Assembly: GCF_947172395.1 (NCBI RefSeq)
Contig: NC_069093.1
Coordinates: forward strand, 13,861,561-13,925,560
Reading direction: 5' to 3'
DNA length: 64,000 nt
From: Bicyclus anynana
Taxonomy: Eukaryota > Arthropoda > Insecta > Lepidoptera > Nymphalidae
A program made the translations under genes and the position numbers. Below, in pieces: positions 43,643 to 53,783 of this stretch (its first letter is position 1; each line of letters opens with the position of its first letter). The notes beneath the pieces are model-generated. The model was not told the origin of the DNA. It made no database searches and saw nothing but the letters and a program-made list of their open reading frames with translations.

Positions 43643-44128
43643 CATCATTATCATCGTCATGTCAGACGATAGACGCCCACTGCAGGACATAGGCCTTTTG
43701 TAAAAACTTCCAAACATCAAGATCCTGTGCCGCCGGCATCCAGCGAATCCCTGCGACTCTTCGCTTCGCCAGTCCACCTTTTTTTTTTTTTTTTGTTCTT
43801 TACAAGTTAGCCCTTGACTACAATCTCACCTGATGGTAAGTGATGATGCAGTCTAAGATGGACGCGGGCTAACTTGTTAGGAGGAGGATGAAAATCCACA
43901 CCCCTTTTGGTTTCTACACGGCATCGTACCGGAACGCTAAATCGCTTGGCGGTACGTCTTTGCCGGTAGGGTGGTAACTAGCCACGGCCGAGCCTCCCAC
44001 CTTAGGTCGACCAACACTGCGCTTTTAGTGTGCCATTCTAGCACCTTGGGACGCCCATCGGCTATTCGAACAATGTGCCCCGTCCACTGCCACTTCAGCT
44101 TCGCGACTCGTTGATCTATGTCGTATAT
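43643..44128 (-). mobile_element. RTE tail split by a nested SINE-A
   Basis: RTE sequence occupies 43643-43779 (CATCATTATCATCG to GCCAGTCCACC) and resumes at about 44001 (TTAGGTCGACCAACACTGCG) to 44128. The consensus junction GTCCACCTAGTGGGAGGTCG is interrupted exactly where the SINE lies, with about 6 bp lost. Confidence 0.8.
43780..44000 (-). mobile_element. SINE-A, nested, 5'-truncated
   Basis: Poly(T) at 43779-43794, body to GCCACGGCCGAGCCTCCCAC; the tRNA-like head is absent. A CCACC match flanks both junctions. Confidence 0.85.
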
Positions 44129-44713
44129 GCTACATTTAAATAACGTCAATTAATTAAAGTGCCATCTATAAAGTATTACAGCATTCGAGCAATTGCAAAT
44201 AGCCATTCCAAGGCGTAATCAAAATGATATTCAAGACGGATCCTTTTGTTCAGAATGTCACCAGAATATAATAGGTCTCAACTAGGATCAGACCGGCCAT
44301 TTGCGCTAAGCGGTTTATCCCGACAATTCCCTCAGATGGATGTCCGAGTGTTCTACGGATGATGATATTTCAGAGGTCAACGTAGACGTGGATTAAAGCT
44401 TTCGGCGAACACTACACCGACCCCCTCCCGCCTCGTCTGCCCCTCACACGTCTGTGTATCGTGTTTCTATAATCGGGGTGAAACTGGAAACCCTTTAGAA
44501 ATACTTCAGGTGGATTTCTACGAAATATAACTACGTTTTGAATAGGTTAGGCTAGTGATAAACGAAATATTCAGTCAGCTTACAAATAAAATTAACGAAA
44601 ACAAAAGTAACAAATTATTGGAAGACTTGGAAGAATTGTTAATAATGTCTGAGTGATAAGGTCGCCTTTTGCTTAGTATGTAGGTTTAATTTTCTAATTA
44701 TATTCCTTTTTGA
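44129..44713. other. No gene recognised
   Basis: A GC-richer stretch at 44380-44460 (CGACCCCCTCCCGCCTCGTC) has no open frame. Confidence 0.4.
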
Positions 44714-44760
44714 TGAGCAATCATCAATAACAACCCAAATTCGGCTCACTGCTGAGCTGG
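44714..44760 (-). mobile_element. SINE-B end fragment, reverse
   Basis: TCATCAATAACAACCCAAAT and CGGCTCACTGCTGAGCT match the reversed SINE-B 3' end. Confidence 0.65.
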
Positions 44761-45210
44761 TGTCAAGTCTTGAGTTTAAAACAAAATAAATTCAAATCGG
44801 TCCAGTAGTCTTCGAGTAACTTAGTAACAGACTTATAAAAAAAACAGACTCGAATTGAGAACCTCCTTTATTTGAAATTGGTTAATAAAATAGACATTTA
44901 AACCACACCAGAGCGCTAAGTCAATTTTAGACTAAGCGTCAGAATTTAGGCCTACTAGCTCAGTAACCCAGATTTGTGAGGTGCAATTCCACCAACGGAA
45001 ATTACACTAGATTTGTCCCGAGCACTAAATGAATATTCACTCGCTCCTAGTACTACAACTACACGTAATATCTCTATATCAATGATTATTTTATACTTTA
45101 GATATGTTACGTGCCTACAAAATCACTGCAAAAAGTAATCTGAATTTAGCGACTCCACTGAGCGCACACATGCACAATTTTGTGTTTACATTCATTATAA
45201 ACTTATATTA
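44761..45210. other. No feature recognised
   Basis: AT-rich; GGCCTACTAGCTCAGTAACC near 44949 hints at a degenerate tRNA-like piece only. Confidence 0.35.
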
Positions 45211-45514
45211 GGATTGACAGACTTCACACACGCAAAGAATTAAGAAAATTCTAGATATGCAGATGTCTTTCCTTCACCGTTAGAGACACGCGACATTTAA
45301 TTTCTTAAAAATTGAAGGTGCATGCCTCGAACCGCATTCGAACCCACACCCTCCGGAATCGGAGGCAGAGGTCATTTCCACTCGGCTATCACGGCTCAGT
45401 TATTTAAATGTATAATGAGAGCCATTGGGCCAGCGTGGTGGACTCTTGGCCTAACCCCTCTCAGTCTGAGAGGAGACTCGAGCTCAGCAGTGAGCCGAAT
45501 ATGGGTTGATAATG
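45211..45514 (+). mobile_element. SINE-B with inverted 5' half
   Basis: 45211-45396 is the reversed 5' part (right edge ATCACGGCT; left edge GGATTGACAGACTTCACA). 45421-45514 is the forward 3' part starting GCCATTGGGCCAGCGTGG. In the normal element CCAATCC is directly followed by GCATTGGG, so the two pieces together rebuild one element with its 5' part flipped. A 24-bp unrelated linker separates them. Confidence 0.8.
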
Positions 45515-45574
45515 ATGATGATGTTGACTATTTAAACACATAACTCGAAATTGTAGACAATATTTAGGTATTAT

Positions 45575-45690
45575 GTGTTTAAATTACTTTCGTTGTTTAA
45601 TAAGCTACTAAATGAAATCAAGACAATTATGCACATTTGTCCGCCTCAGTTTTAAAGTGCTAGTGCCCTGTATCTAGTATAAAATATCAT
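45575..45690. repeat. Dispersed repeat, copy 2
   Basis: Matches 3310-3415 (CGTTGTTTA, AAGACAATT, TTTGTCCGCCTCAGTTTT, CTAGTATAAAAT). Confidence 0.5.
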
Positions 45691-45731
45691 TGCTATAATG
45701 CTCTACTACTACCTACTATAAGTACTGATAT

Positions 45732-46046
45732 AAGTGGTTCCCAAACTTGATTGGGTCCCGACCCACCAAACAAAAACGGACTAAGTCAAGACCCATCTCT
45801 TGGCCGTTTTAAAAAGGGGCATAAAATATTGGTAACGCTCAGATTACATAGTCTTTTAGGTCAGGTTGTGTTGTCATCACAGTCAATAAATAATAGTTTG
45901 TATTTTAATAACTTTATTTCTAGTCTGTGGTCATCCAGCTGTTCTTCCGATCTCTGTTAGTCCGATCGGATTTTTTATATCAGGGCCTACTCAATATTTG
46001 CGCACGGCCCACCTGTGGGTCGCGACTCATACTTTGGGAACCCCTG
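45732..46046. mobile_element. hAT-like non-autonomous element
   Basis: Ends AGTGGTTCCCAAACTTG and ACTTTGGGAACCCCTG are the inverted CAG.GGTTCCCAAA type common to hAT elements; subterminal GACCCACC / CACCTGTGGGTCGCGAC adds to the symmetry. No transposase; an 8-bp target duplication was not found. Confidence 0.65.
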
Positions 46047-46260
46047 CTCTCTTATGAGGCAAGTTTGGACTCGCTAATGGCTAATGCATAAGTTGTAAAG
46101 CGCATTAAGTTATTAAGTCAATTTTAATGTGCATTATGAGGTACTGACAAAGTTGTGAAAGTAATCCGATCTTTCCTTTGCAGTTTTGCATATAAAATAA
46201 ATTGTAATAATTGATGAATAATATATTATTGTAAAAAAAAACATTATTATAAACAAACAA

Positions 46261-46460
46261 CCAGACTGCTTAAGCGTAATGAACTAAAAAGCGAAAAACA
46301 AGTATCACAATATCTACATAATTATTTTGCCGTATGCGATGACTATTCTATTCTATTATATATGTCAAAAACATTGGACTGTAGGGCGTGCCAAAGAAAT
46401 TGGCATACATACACACATACATACGGTCGAAAAACATTACCCTCCTTCTTACGCAGTAGG
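46261..46460. mobile_element. Non-autonomous element with CCGACTGC-type ends, copy 2
   Basis: CCAGACTGCTTAAGCGTAAT to TTACGCAGTAGG. It is shorter than the 18545 copy through an internal deletion. Confidence 0.55.
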
Positions 46461-46470
46461 ATAAAAACTT

Positions 46471-46655
46471 GCGGACGCCCGCGCCCGCTTGAAAATTAAT
46501 TTTTCACTAATCCCGCGGGAACTATGGATTTTTCCAGGATGAAAGTGGCTTATGTGTTAACCCAGAGTAAAATCTATTTACATTCCAAATTTCAGCCAAA
46601 TCGGTTAAAGTGTAACAAACATCCATACAAAGTTTCGCATTTATAATATTAGTAG
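46471..46655 (-). mobile_element. Helitron-like element, single-module form
   Basis: GCGGACGCCCGCGCCCGC at the left (reversed 3' end), ATCGGTTAAAGTGTAACA and reversed CTACTAATATTATAAATGCG at the right. The CTAG itself is lost. Confidence 0.6.
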
Positions 46656-46843
46656 GAATGTTCTTAATTAGAAGAATTGCTGATTGTATTGCCGGCGTTT
46701 TTCAGCAGGATTTATTGGTTGGGTGTCTAAAAATTTACTGTGACCAACGAACAGACAAAAAATAAGAACATTAAAAGTTAGTTAGAACAAAAATAACTTC
46801 GATATATTGAAGTTAGTTCATTATTCTTTTTTTAGTCTCATTT

Positions 46844-47057
46844 TTGACGTGACAACGTCTTATAATTTGATGGAGCCACTCAAAAAAAGATGACGTCATG
46901 CGTCGTTCCCTCGCTCTAGGGTTGCCAACTTTTTTTACAAGAAATAATATATTCTGGTCTATGAAAATTATCAAACAGTATTGTAGAAAAACGAACATTT
47001 ACTTTTGAAAAATGCAACCATTCCATCAGTATTTTCTTATGACGTTGTCACGTTCAA
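46844..47057. mobile_element. MITE with TTTGACGTGACAACGTC ends
   Basis: Left TTTGACGTGACAACGTCTTA with TTTGATGGA; the reverse of the right end gives TTGAACGTGACAACGTCATA with ACTGATGGA. The arms are about 35 bp with several mismatches. Confidence 0.6.
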
Positions 47058-47678
47058 CTATCGTCAGTAAACCGACTTAACAGACAACTTTACAGATTTT
47101 TTTATCGTCGTGTACTAAATTGATGTCATTAGAAAAACTATCTTAATTGGACAACTTGCAAGGCAATAGACACATTCCATAATGCACTGTCCTAGTCATA
47201 TGTCATAAGTACTCTAATTTCACTGGATTGTTTGAAATGGGAACGTTAGTTGGCTGCAGGTGTAAGCCTGACAGTTCTGTATGCGAGAGAGCTCTTCCAG
47301 CATCTAAAGATCTATAGATTTAATTTGTTGACATCAGATAGTACCAGTACGGAAGATATATTAGAGAACTTAAAACCTTGAAAATATGACCCCCGTTAAC
47401 CTTATAAGACGCTTTCCCAAGAAAAGCAGCTGGAAACGGGAAATGTAAGTACCTACGAAGCTTTCACAGTTCTCGCAACGGGTTTATTCTTCAAGATTGT
47501 AATAATTAAAACATTTTAGGTATTCTTTGAAGTATTACTTTATTACTTGCTTGGTTTAAGTATTTATCTACTTTCAACCTTAATTAAGAATTATTAAAAA
47601 TATTATGAGGAGTTTCGCCGTAAATTATAAATGAGCTCTAAGAAAGGGTTCCGTTTAAATACGTGCCGCGGCATCCTA
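47058..47678. other. No gene recognised
   Basis: Unique-looking. It ends with GTGCCGCGG at 47663-47671, repeated at 47890-47898 on the other side of FB1. Confidence 0.4.
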
Positions 47679-47871
47679 CCCCTGTATATAAGTGGCAAGT
47701 CGATTCTCTTTCTACGATCGCAAACGCTTCGAAAACTAGAAAAATGTATGGGAATGACATTTGCTATCGACAGGTCACGTGATCAATGTCTGTCATTCCC
47801 ATACATTTTTCTAGTTTTCGAAGCGTGAGCGATCGTAGAAAGAGAATCGATGTGCCACTTGGCTACAGGGG
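47679..47871. mobile_element. FB1 palindromic foldback element, copy 2 (best preserved)
   Basis: CCCCTGTA at the left edge is mirrored by TACAGGGG at the right. About 80-bp arms run inward (AGTCGATTCTCTTTCTACGA, CGCAAACGCTTCGAAAACTA, AAAAATGTATGGGAATGACA) around a loop with GCTATCGACAGGTCACGTG. The arms are almost perfectly complementary. GTGCCGCGG occurs 7 bp left and 18 bp right of the element, possibly a duplicated target. Confidence 0.85.
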
Positions 47872-48648
47872 CAGGTGTAATTAGTTAAAGTGCCGCGGAG
47901 AGTAACATGGTGGGTTAAAGCTCCATATCAATTAGGTTACAATAACCAATAATTAATTAGCAAACATTAATTCTGAAAGTTTCACAGAGTAATTTAAACA
48001 TGAAAGATCCACAGAAATTATGTAATTTAAACGGCTAGAATTAAACGTCACTGGCTTGGCACAGCCTTCAAAGTGATCAGAAGTGAAGAAGAAGTACGAT
48101 GATATAGTTTTGCTTCTTACTTTAGATTAATTTTGGTGTTGGAAGTCGGTTGAGTTTTTTTTTTTTTTAATTTTTAATGTGTTCTTTCTTCCGAGGAATT
48201 CTTGATAAAATTCTCAACTCGAAGTTGGTTAGTTGTTGACTTTACAACCCTGTGTTTTGGTTGTTGTTAAACAACAACCTTATTTTGGGGAGTGTACTGG
48301 AGAACTGTTTGATCTCGTTCCTTATTCACTGCTCCATCATAGGACTTCCAAACGTCGCAGAAATCTGCACCGTAATGTAGCCGATATTCCTTGGACGCGT
48401 ACTAAGTGGTTTGGCTCCTCATTTCTTTATCCCCTACGAAAATACGGAAAAAATACGGAATCATTCCAATGTCCATTTTCCCTAATTATTAATATGGATA
48501 TCACACCATACCATGCTGCATTATCGCTTACAAAATTATATACCTAAGCATTCCTTTTAAACACTATCTATTGGTGACCCCGCATGAAAATGCATCTAGT
48601 AGTTTTGAGATTATTGCAAAACAACTAGGCAAACAGATGAGCAGACTT
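47872..48648. other. No gene recognised
   Basis: A 104-residue plus frame at 48233-48547 has no domain or codon bias. A poly(T) run at 48157-48168 lacks an identifiable SINE. Confidence 0.35.
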
Positions 48649-48704
48649 TAAATATAGTGATTAAAGAGAAGTAATCACTTACTTCTCTTTAATCACTATA
48701 TTTA
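48649..48704. repeat. Perfect 26-bp hairpin, 4-nt loop
   Basis: TAAATATAGTGATTAAAGAG with AAGTAA, then TCAC, then the exact inverse. There is no mismatch or bulge. No SINE or MITE is recognised around it. Confidence 0.9.
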
Positions 48705-49361
48705 CAATATATATAATATATATAATAATAATAACATGTTATTTTTGAATGATAATTTCCTCCATTATTGAAGGTTGGTCAAAACAATAATACATCAAGA
48801 TTAGGGGTAGGTCTTAACTCTGGAGTAGGCTTATCTCTGAGTGTACCTTTAAATTGAAGAATCTTTCAAGTGTAGTGGGCACTTCGTGACAATCTAAGAA
48901 CGAAATAAAGGGACCTTAGAACAATAACGGAGGGTAAAAGGTCCGCTTTTGATAATATAAATAAAACATAAATATAAGACAATGGTATTTATTTACGTTC
49001 ATACGTAAAATGTGCAATGAAATATTTTCTATTTTATTCATGCACTGGTCTGATTTTCACCTGTTAGGTTAGGTTAGGTTAGGAATATATAGATAAGACA
49101 AATATAGTTAAAAGTGGCCAAAATTCGATTTTAAAATTCATTTATACCCGATAAATGAATTTCACGTGATCCTATAGATACATTAACTTGTGTATGTGTG
49201 TGTAAATTATCACCAGTATATGGTTACATGTGGTTCTGTCGGGTTTTTTTCAGTGTCATTTTCAATGTCTAGACGTAAATGGTTAGATCGTCCTTGGAAT
49301 ATTGGGCGCGGTTCACTCTAGTTGAGGGGATAAGACATACCTTAATGTTATAATACACTAG
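48705..49361. other. No gene recognised
   Basis: AT-rich; contains the TTAGG array at 49064. Confidence 0.4.
49064..49083 (+). repeat. Interstitial (TTAGG)4
   Basis: Four exact units of the canonical insect telomere repeat, with a preceding G. Confidence 0.9.
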
Positions 49362-49430
49362 ACTCCCGCGACTTCGTCCGCGTGGATTTCAGTTTTTCAC
49401 AAATCCCACGGGATCATCATACCTATATTT
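49362..49430 (-). mobile_element. Helitron-like 3' end only
   Basis: CTAGACTCCCGCGACTTCGT and CACAAATCCCACGGGAT, the reversed terminal part. Confidence 0.65.
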
Positions 49431-49460
49431 TGTATACACATTGTTTATACATCTTTCATC

Positions 49461-49640
49461 TACAAAACAAAGACGTACCGCCAAGCGTGTTCCCGTACGA
49501 AGTCGAGTAGAAACCGAAAGGGGTGTGGATTTTCATCCAACTCCTAATAAGTAAACCCTCTTCCATCTTAGATTGCATCATCACTTTCCCTCAGATGAAA
49601 TTGTAGTCAAGGGCTAACTTGAAAGGATAATAAAAAAAAC
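49461..49640 (+). mobile_element. SINE-A, 5'-truncated
   Basis: Starts ACAAAGACGTACCGCCAAGC and ends GGGCTAACTTGAAAGGATAA plus A-run; the GATTTAGC part is deleted. Confidence 0.8.
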
Positions 49641-50210
49641 ACTGTGTTGTTCCTAAGCGATATACACAGATATTCTTGCAACTCGAACAAGGTATTGTGT
49701 AGTATTATAACCTTACTAAGCTAGCTTTGTAAATGTCCTAATGCAATGTCACGCTGCAAGAATTGTCAAGTGAGCAATGTCTGCTCCCCAGCGAGTTGTT
49801 CAACGGACCGTGCGATTATCCTTTTGGCGTGTACCACAAATCGTTACAAAAGGGTTCGCCTACACACTCGGTACAACAATGGTCACTGAAACTCGCCATT
49901 CAAAGTGAATGGAGGCCAGAAAAGGCACTTAACGGAGACTGACATCTTGGAAATCAAATCTTAGTTAGATACCAGTCGAAGCAAAATATGTTTATAATCA
50001 ACTTTTGTAAATAGAATTAATTTTTAAATACAATTTAATGCATTTGTTGTTGTTGGTAATATAGTTGTGACAAAATTGGCAATATAACAGTACCTAATTA
50101 TTATTTGATCCTAAATATTTTTTGACATAACCAAAAATTTTCAAGATTTTTCATGGCTTGCATTTAATTACCTGCTATGCCTGACAGAAAGCTGCAATGA
50201 TAAACTCTAA
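49641..50210. other. No gene recognised
   Basis: Includes a non-repetitive stretch at 49735-49960 with balanced base composition but no long open frame. Confidence 0.35.
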
Positions 50211-50395
50211 GGGCCTGCTCACACCTCGTTTTTTTAAAGCGCCTTTGACGCGCGTTTTAGTAACGGGCGTCGATGGCTTTTATCCTACACAGCAGTTTGT
50301 TGTCGTTTGTATTAATCACGCGCTTAAGTACCGCGTTTGTATCGCAGTAAACGGGCGTCGACGGCATGTTTAAAAAACGTGGTGTGCATAGACCC
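50211..50395. mobile_element. MITE with ~28-bp imperfect inverted ends
   Basis: GGGCCTGCTCACACCTCG plus TTTTTTTAAA is mirrored by TTTAAAAAACG plus TGGTGTGCATAGACCC. Internal ACGGGCGTCGATGG and ACGGGCGTCGACGG form a direct pair. The minus frame covering it is a shadow. Confidence 0.65.
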
Positions 50396-50559
50396 TGAAA
50401 TGAAACTATGTGACTCTGAGTCATGACAGCCTGGGTTGTTGGGCTGTTAAATATTCTACAAAAAAATTTTCGGAAGCAGCCGAATTTAGAAGTTATTAGT
50501 GTTACAGCCTTGTGCCTCGTTACCATCGTAAGCCTTCGGTCGGTCATTATGATCAATGT

Positions 50560-50594
50560 CTCTGTCATGATCACTATCAGCGATCATGACAGAG
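50560..50594. repeat. 13-bp perfect hairpin
   Basis: CTCTGTCATGATC and GATCATGACAGAG enclose ACTATCAGC. Confidence 0.7.
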
Positions 50595-50681
50595 TCAAGT
50601 AGTATTACTCCAAGCTTGGCAACCCTTGGCACCTCCAGTGCGTTGTGGATCTAAACTTCTAAACCCCACTCTTATAAGAAA

Positions 50682-50952
50682 GAAGGCAGAGGTTATATCC
50701 AAGGGGTTATCACGTTCCTTCGATTGGAATCCAGTCAGGGACATTTTAGCCTAACTTTCAGTTATGTGTATTTTAAGAAATTAAATACCATGTGCCTCAA
50801 ACGGTGAAGGAAAAATATCGCGAGGAAACCTGCATACCAGAGAATTTTCCTAATTCTCTACGTGTGTGAAGTCTGCCAATCCGCATTAGGCCAGCATGGT
50901 GGATGGACTAAGGCCTAACCCCTTTCATTCTGAGAGAAGATTCGTGCCGAAT
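50682..50952 (+). mobile_element. SINE-B with inverted 5' head
   Basis: 50682-50713 is the reversed head (right edge GGGGTTATCACG). 50716 onward is forward (CCTTCGATTGGAATCCAGTC to GCCTAACCCCTTTCATTCTG). The break lies in the CTCTGCCTCCGATT region. The forward body has small deletions. Confidence 0.65.
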
Positions 50953-50955
50953 AGT

Positions 50956-51564
50956 GCAATGTGAATGCTGCAATGGATAAAAGATGGGATGTCCATGCCT
51001 AGAAAATTCCCAACTCTACGCCAATGCTGATAGAGAAACGTTTGGCTAAAGAATCTGCAGAGGTAAGGATTATCGACTAGTTGCCTATATTAGTTTATCC
51101 TCGAAGGATCGCACGTAGTGTGCGGTTAATCTAACTTAGGCGCGGCTGTTAATCCCGGCTAGGCCCCGACGTGCTTATAAGGAAACTTACCAAAGCTACG
51201 CAAGTACTTATAATTAAGGAGGCGGTAAAACTGACGTAACTTTACCTGGTATCTCCGTTTTATGTAGGTATATATTACTTTATGTATTCAGTCTGCTATT
51301 TTCTCAAAATACAGGTGCAAACTGATTCAATTTGAATGCGAATCTCGATACTTAATTTTCATGAAACGCTTATAATTTTGAAGAGGTTAGTATTGTTATT
51401 TGTCTAGGTATGTGAGTCTTTATTTATCTTTATACTTATATAAAAAAGCGAAAGGTCACAAGGTAAAGCTCAAATTTGGTAGTAATATAGTTGCAAGTAT
51501 AGTAGTATAGAGTTAATAGACGTCGGCTACGTACGAATTTTAGGAAAGGGTCGGTTTAAGGAGG
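50956..51564. other. No gene recognised
   Basis: GC-richer at 51090-51180 (GCGGCTGTTAATCCCGGC) without a frame or known repeat. Confidence 0.35.
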
Positions 51565-51712
51565 TCTAAGAGCAAATGAAGTCGCGGGCGACCGCTAGTT
51601 CCGCGATACGGTGGTATGTAGCCACGGCCTAAACCTCCCACCAGTAAGACCTGGACCAATTAAGAGAACCTCAATCGGCCCAGCCTTCGCGCATACCACT
51701 GCGCCACGCAAA
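51565..51712 (-). mobile_element. Helitron scrap and reversed SINE-A head
   Basis: 51570-51598 has AAGTCGCGGGCGACCGCTAG (forward Helitron-type end). 51605-51712 is a reverse SINE-A head (GTAGCCACGGCC, GACCTGGACCAATTAAG, CGCGCATACCACTGCGCCAC). Confidence 0.7.
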
Positions 51713-52139
51713 ATGTTCGTATCTTTCAAACTTGCTGTGCCTTCGATCAGTCACAAAACGTCTGTTTGTGATGAGCTACTTTCTGTAACTGTATTCAATA
51801 TGATACTCAATTATTATGTCAATAATTTAATCGACTGGATATCAAAATAATTACTCATTGTGCTCAATAAATGCAATGAAAACGTCGGCCTCCGTTTCAA
51901 CCTTAATAAAACTTTTTAATCCTTTCCGAAGCCATCTCAGTCACGTACGAACTAATCCACTGCCCACTAGATACTTTATTTTATAGTAGACCAATTAACA
52001 CGACATACTTTGTAGTTTTACTGTTTTTTTTTTCAAGAAGTTTAAGAAGGTTTTTTTCAAGAAGGAAGTAATGCTTTAAAAAAATACAAAAAAAGACCAT
52101 GGAAAAATTGCATTTAAATAGCAATATCTTATTCATAGT
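51713..52139. other. No feature recognised
   Basis: AT-rich with T-runs. Confidence 0.4.
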
Positions 52140-52460
52140 ATCTCTTAGTATCTCTGCGTGATCGAATCAGAAATGAGGAGATCCGCAGAAGAAACAAAGT
52201 CACAGAAATAGCTCAACGAGTTGCGAAGCTGAAGTGGTAATGGGCGGGGTACATAGTTCGAAGAGCCGATGGACGTTGGGGTCACAAAGTGCTGAAATGG
52301 CGACCCCGCACTAGTAAACGCAGTGTTGGTCGACCTCCCACCAGGTGAACTGACGACATCAAGCGAGTCGCAGGGATTCGCTGGATGCAGGTGGCTCAGT
52401 ATCGTGATGTTTGGAAGTCCCTACAAAAGGCCTATGTCCTGCAGTGGACATAGGCCATAG
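52140..52460 (+). mobile_element. RTE tail, longer copy
   Basis: It starts with CTCTGCGTGATCGAATCAGA, the region upstream of CAACGAGTTGCGAAGCTGAA, and ends at CTGCAGTGGACATAGG. Stops and frameshifts are present (GTGGTAATGGGCGG). Confidence 0.8.
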
Positions 52461-52504
52461 GATAAATATTCTTTCACCAAAGGAAAGCTGCATTATCAGC
52501 AACA

Positions 52505-52576
52505 AGCAAAGGCTATACTTTATAATCATATTCCCACGGAAATTGAAACTACGTGGGCAAAATGGCGTCTACTAGT
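52505..52576 (+). mobile_element. Helitron-like 3' end remnant
   Basis: AGGCTATACTTTATAATC, ACGTGGGCAAAATGGCGTCT and the end CTAG|T. Confidence 0.5.
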
Positions 52577-52834
52577 GTACCTATATGCAAATAGCGGGGT
52601 GCGACATATTTATGTAAAAAAAGGTTACCTTAAAATGCTCTTACCTCCCGTTAAAATTCATAGCAGCACCTTCAACCATAAAACCCGTAATAAAACTAGT
52701 AGTTTAGTTGGAAATTTTACGACTTCATATTTGGATGGGGCTGGCTATTACGCGAAATTGACTGCCGCTGGACATCTCGTATTAGATATAGTCTAAGAGC
52801 AGTCACAATAATTGTAATTTAAAATATCAATATA

Positions 52835-52907
52835 CTAGCAGACGCTTCCCGTGGGATTTGTGAATAATAAATTCCACGCGGACGAAGTCGCGGGCGTCTG
52901 CTAGTTA
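52835..52907. repeat. Two Helitron-like 3' ends head-to-head
   Basis: ACTAGCAGACGC at the left is the exact inverse of GCGTCTGCTAGT at the right. Between them lie CCCGTGGGATTTGTGAATAA and ATTCCACGCGGACGAAGTCG, so both edges are CTAG-type termini facing outward in a 73-bp unit. Confidence 0.75.
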
Positions 52908-53783
52908 ATTATAATAATAAAAAATTAAATATATTGCACTAAAATCTTCACTTCATCTTGAAAGTTATTACCTAGTAATGTAATGTTTATTATAGGACTC
53001 TAAAGGTGACTACAAATATAAGAAACCTAATGTAGAACAAAGGTTATGATTCACAACACTTGTCAGGACAACATAATTAACAAATCAAACTGTAACCCAA
53101 AATAAGACCCTAGAATGGCAGAGAATGATCTTGAGTGGAGTCACGCACTTGTGAACGATGTATGTACGGTTAAAGGTACCTTTGACTGTATACAAACACT
53201 CCCCTTTTCCACTCAAGTCACTCTCCCCGCCTATCCTAAGTAACCCATTAAGAATTACACAACAAGAGATGTGGACGGCTCGAACGCCACGAGCACACTG
53301 AAGCCGACACGAGATCGAGCGACGTCATATCCGTCACAGACTACTATTTCCAACACTAAACGGCGATAACATGTTGAATACTTTACAAGCTATATAGAAT
53401 TGAATAACCTTCGTAACATTATACAAACACATGCGTAGTTCATAAGTTATTCCATTGCTGAAACTACGAAAACACATGTTATGGCACAGTTGGTAAACTA
53501 ACCGTTAGTTTAATGACGATAGTGATTTATGAAGACGTGTACCGATTAGGTTACATATATATTTACAGTATCAAATATGCTTAAAGATGATTATCTAATT
53601 AAAGGTTGTAAATCTGTAATTATACTTGTACGAAGTAGTAAGTATAATTAATTGTAGTAGTATACAGACCTACTGCTATATTTTCTTCTACGGAGATTTT
53701 TAAAACCTAAAATGCTTAATATATTTATTACTTTTGTACTATTTTGTATACTGTATTCAGCGATTGCAACTCTTTATTATTTA
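52908..53783. other. No gene recognised
   Basis: 53090-53350 is less AT-rich and non-repetitive (TCGAACGCCACGAGCACACT) but contains no usable open frame. It could be regulatory or an unrecognised exon. Confidence 0.35.

Noticed and set aside
47663..47898. GTGCCGCGG as a certain target duplication of FB1
   Set aside because: The two copies are not flush with the element edges (7 and 18 bp away), so it is kept only as a possibility.
53090..53350. Possible conserved regulatory block
   Set aside because: Composition differs from its surroundings but nothing in the sequence shows conservation or a motif cluster.
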